In this document: positions 6,244 to 7,875 of the stretch, in pieces
Position numbering within the stretch: position 1 is the first letter of the stretch
Layout: each line of letters begins with the position of its first letter
Assembly (NCBI GenBank): GCA_003491925.1
Contig: DNAU01000065.1
Span: 1 to 7,875, forward strand
Reading direction: 5' to 3'
Length of the DNA: 7,875 nt
Source of the DNA: Chloroflexota bacterium
GTDB lineage: Bacteria > Chloroflexota > Dormibacteria > Aeolococcales > Aeolococcaceae
Notes under the pieces: generated by a model
The model's input: only the letters and a program-made list of their open reading frames with translations
What the model was told of the DNA's origin: nothing
The model's database searches: none
Made by a program: the position numbers and the translations under genes

Positions 6244-6320
6244 TACGCTGGCATTACCCAGATCAGGTTCTCGGGTGTGATCTCAGCCAATCGGGCACCC
6301 CGGGACGGCCCTGAGCGTAG
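6243..6320 (-). promoter_or_regulatory. TPP riboswitch (THI-box aptamer) controlling thiD-thiM-thiE-permease
   Basis: On the minus strand the conserved THI-box elements occur in the right order: P1 5' strand CTACGCT (6320-6314), GGGGTGC, CTGAGA (6286-6281; the pyrimidine-sensing loop), ACCC, then GAACCTGATCTGGGTAATGC leading into P1 3' strand AGCGTAG (6249-6243). The two P1 strands are a perfect 7-bp match. Only 11 bases separate the aptamer from the thiD ATG, leaving no space for a terminator, so control is most likely at translation, through P1 itself. Ligand binding (thiamin pyrophosphate) should turn the operon off. Identity is near certain from the consensus; the mode of control is inferred from geometry. 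Confidence 0.97.
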
Positions 6321-6376
6321 CACCAGCCGCCCCTCCCCGGAGGCGGCGGCAGGGTGCGGCCATGGGACCGCCCCCA

Positions 6377-6393
6377 GGGTCGTCCCCCGACCC
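6377..6393 (-). terminator. Possible weak terminator hairpin after GT87 gene
   Basis: GGGTCG (6377-6382) pairs with CGACCC (6388-6393) around a 5-base loop, 17 bases after the TAG stop of the membrane-protein gene and upstream of the riboswitch. There is no T-run after it on the minus strand and the whole 90-base gap is very GC-rich, so chance pairing is quite possible. No convincing promoter for the riboswitch transcript can be seen in this gap either. Confidence 0.25.
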
Positions 6394-6410
6394 CCGTGCG
6401 GGCGTTACAC

Positions 6411-7775
6411 CTAGCTGGACGGGACCCCGGCAGGAGCCGCGGCCGGCAGTGGAGCCGCGGCGGTGGGCACCCCCAGCAGCCCTCGCAGTTCGAGGCCGCC
6501 CGCGACGAACACCAGCGTCACCGCGATCGGCGTCAACGACACCGGGACCACGTGGAACGGCCAGATGTCGGGGAGCAGGACGACGGCCGCCAGCGCCACC
6601 GAAGCGGCGGCGGGCCCGGGGATCCGACGCCACCACCAGGCCCACCCGGCGAAGCCGAGCACGACCAGGACCGCCCCCACCACCGGTGCTCCGACGAAGC
6701 AGCCGATGAGCGCGAGTGACATGATCATCCCCACCTCGAGCCACCGCGGGTCGAGACGGCGGCCGGCTTCTCCCACCACGGCGATCAGCAGAGGGAAGAG
6801 CAGGACGTCGTCGTTGGGATGTGCGTATGGGGTGCAGGCCAGCCAGAATGCCAAGCCGACCAGGGGAATCAGGTGCCGCCGGTCGGCCGGCAGGGCGCGG
6901 AGCGCGGGCTGACGGATGCTGGCGACGGCAAGGGCGAGAACCCCGGCAACGCCCACCACGGCGATGCCGTCCCCCAGCAGGGCGCCGTGGGGCAGATGGG
7001 CGACGAGGCCGGGGATGCCGGCGAGGTCGGGCTGCACCGCGGTCACCGTGCTCTCGAAGTTGAGCAGGTGGGCGAAGAACGACCCCGCATGGGGCACCAG
7101 CAGGAACCCGGCAACCGTCCCCGCCACCAGGACGCCCCCCGCGGAGAGGGCGAAGCGCCTCAGCTGCGGCATGTCGCCGACCCAGCTGGTGGCGAGCAGC
7201 AGCGGCAGCGGCCAGAGGATGTGGGGTTTCAGCAGCACCGCCGCCATGCAGAGGCCGCTCAGCCACGGGCGGTCGCGACGCATCAGGAGCAGCGCGGTCA
7301 CGGTGGCCCCGAGGAGGAGCAGGTCGAACTGGCCGGAGAGCGCGCCGACGAGCAGCGGCCACGAACAGAGGGCCCCCAGCACCCAGAGACCCGCCGAAGG
7401 CCAGCCAAGCTCGCGCATCCACAGGCGCAGGCTGGCTCCCGCCACCACCATTCCGAGCGCCGTGAAGACGGCGTAGCTCCACCAGTACGGGAGCCAGCTG
7501 AACGCACGGAGGAAGAGGCCGACGATGGGCAGGTCGGCGAAGTCGTCGAGCGATGGCTGCACGGATGCGTAGTGCTGAGCCGTCTGCTCGGCCGCATGAA
7601 TGGTCGCGGCGTCGTAGGGATTGCCCCCGTGCGCAATCACCTGGGCGGCTGCATAGAACACCCGCCAGTCATCGGCCAGACCGTAGGGCGCCGGTGGAAA
7701 CATGTGCGCCAGGGCGAATGCCGCGAACCCCGTGCACACGACCAGCAGGCTGCCGAGCAGCACACGGCGAGACAT
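6411..7775 (-). CDS. GT87-family (DUF2029) membrane glycosyltransferase, PimE-like
   Basis: A 454-residue polytopic membrane protein of the GT-C fold family whose known members use polyprenyl-phosphate mannose (or related donors) to add sugars to envelope glycolipids and glycans outside the membrane. After helix 1 comes the first extracytoplasmic loop with Asp35-Asp36 and the hallmark DWRVFYAAAQ...GGNPYD (36-55); one of these aspartates corresponds to the catalytic Asp of PimE by position. Further family marks are SGQFDLLLL (147-155), LLKPH (181-185) and CTPYAHPNDD (314-323), with many hydrophobic segments between. I chose the ATG at 7775 since helix 1 starts at once after MSRR; a GTG at 7862 would add 29 residues that look unremarkable, and the frame remains open to the window edge. 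Neither start has a good Shine-Dalgarno. Acceptor and donor are unknown, and no glycan gene is adjacent. The gene precedes the thi operon by chance or common orientation; no functional link is seen. Confidence 0.85.
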   Translation of the reverse strand: MSRRVLLGSLLVVCTGFAAFALAHMFPPAPYGLADDWRVFYAAAQVIAHGGNPYDAATIHAAEQTAQHYASVQPSLDDFADLPIVGLFLRAFSWLPYWWSYAVFTALGMVVAGASLRLWMRELGWPSAGLWVLGALCSWPLLVGALSGQFDLLLLGATVTALLLMRRDRPWLSGLCMAAVLLKPHILWPLPLLLATSWVGDMPQLRRFALSAGGVLVAGTVAGFLLVPHAGSFFAHLLNFESTVTAVQPDLAGIPGLVAHLPHGALLGDGIAVVGVAGVLALAVASIRQPALRALPADRRHLIPLVGLAFWLACTPYAHPNDDVLLFPLLIAVVGEAGRRLDPRWLEVGMIMSLALIGCFVGAPVVGAVLVVLGFAGWAWWWRRIPGPAAASVALAAVVLLPDIWPFHVVPVSLTPIAVTLVFVAGGLELRGLLGVPTAAAPLPAAAPAGVPSS

Positions 7776-7784
7776 GGCAGCGCG

Positions 7785-7790
7785 ATCATA
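7785..7790 (-). promoter_or_regulatory. Candidate -10 element before GT87 gene
   Basis: TATGAT on the minus strand, five of six matches to TATAAT, ends 9 bases before the ATG at 7775. If used, transcription would begin at or very near the start codon, giving a leaderless or nearly leaderless mRNA, which would fit the absence of a Shine-Dalgarno. No good -35 is visible, and the element disappears as a promoter if the upstream GTG (7862) is the real start. Confidence 0.22.
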
Positions 7791-7875
7791 GGAGGCGGTC
7801 TCGGGATGCAGGGCCCCGGTAACGGCACCGTTGCCGATCGCGGACTCGGGTGCGTCCGCCACCCGCCGCGGCCCG

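Overview
The window is GC-rich bacterial DNA in which every gene I can support lies on the minus strand, so it is transcribed from high to low coordinates. Frequent GTG starts, short gaps, GTGA stop/start overlaps and a serine-rich linker after a lipobox suggest a high-GC bacterium of the Actinomycetota / Chloroflexota / Dormibacterota kind. That placement is an inference from style only; there is no rRNA or other marker.

Layout in order of transcription: (1) 7775-6411, a multi-spanning membrane protein of the GT87 (DUF2029, PimE-like) glycosyltransferase family. (2) 6320-6243, a textbook TPP (THI-box) riboswitch whose closing P1 stem touches the Shine-Dalgarno of the next gene. (3) 6231-2477, a compact thiamin salvage operon: thiD (HMP/HMP-P kinase), thiM (hydroxyethylthiazole kinase), thiE (thiamin-phosphate synthase) and an NCS1-family permease. 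thiE begins inside the stop codon of thiM, thiM begins within a few bases of the thiD stop, and the permease starts 19 bases after thiE. (4) 2476-2175, about 300 bases without a gene, holding a near-perfect direct repeat and an inverted repeat upstream of the next gene. (5) 2174-294, a family-5 (oligopeptide/dipeptide type) ABC-transporter lipoprotein, then an 11-bp perfect hairpin at 268-241. (6) 209-1, the first part of a DppB/OppB-type permease that runs off the left edge.

How they work together: the thi operon can turn imported or recycled pyrimidine (HMP) and thiazole (HET) moieties into thiamin phosphate. No gene for de novo HMP or thiazole synthesis (thiC, thiG, thiS, thiH) and none for the final step to TPP (thiL or a thiamin pyrophosphokinase) is in view. 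The permease, sharing the riboswitch-controlled transcript, is the probable importer of a thiamin precursor or thiamin. High TPP should fold the aptamer, stabilise P1 and block initiation at thiD. The ABC transporter at the left looks like a separate unit; nothing in the sequence ties it to thiamin.

I see no CRISPR array, tRNA, rRNA, insertion sequence or phage gene. I do not see convincing evidence of an undescribed system. The most useful leads are the directly SD-coupled riboswitch, the permease assignment, and an altered substrate-loop motif in ThiD.
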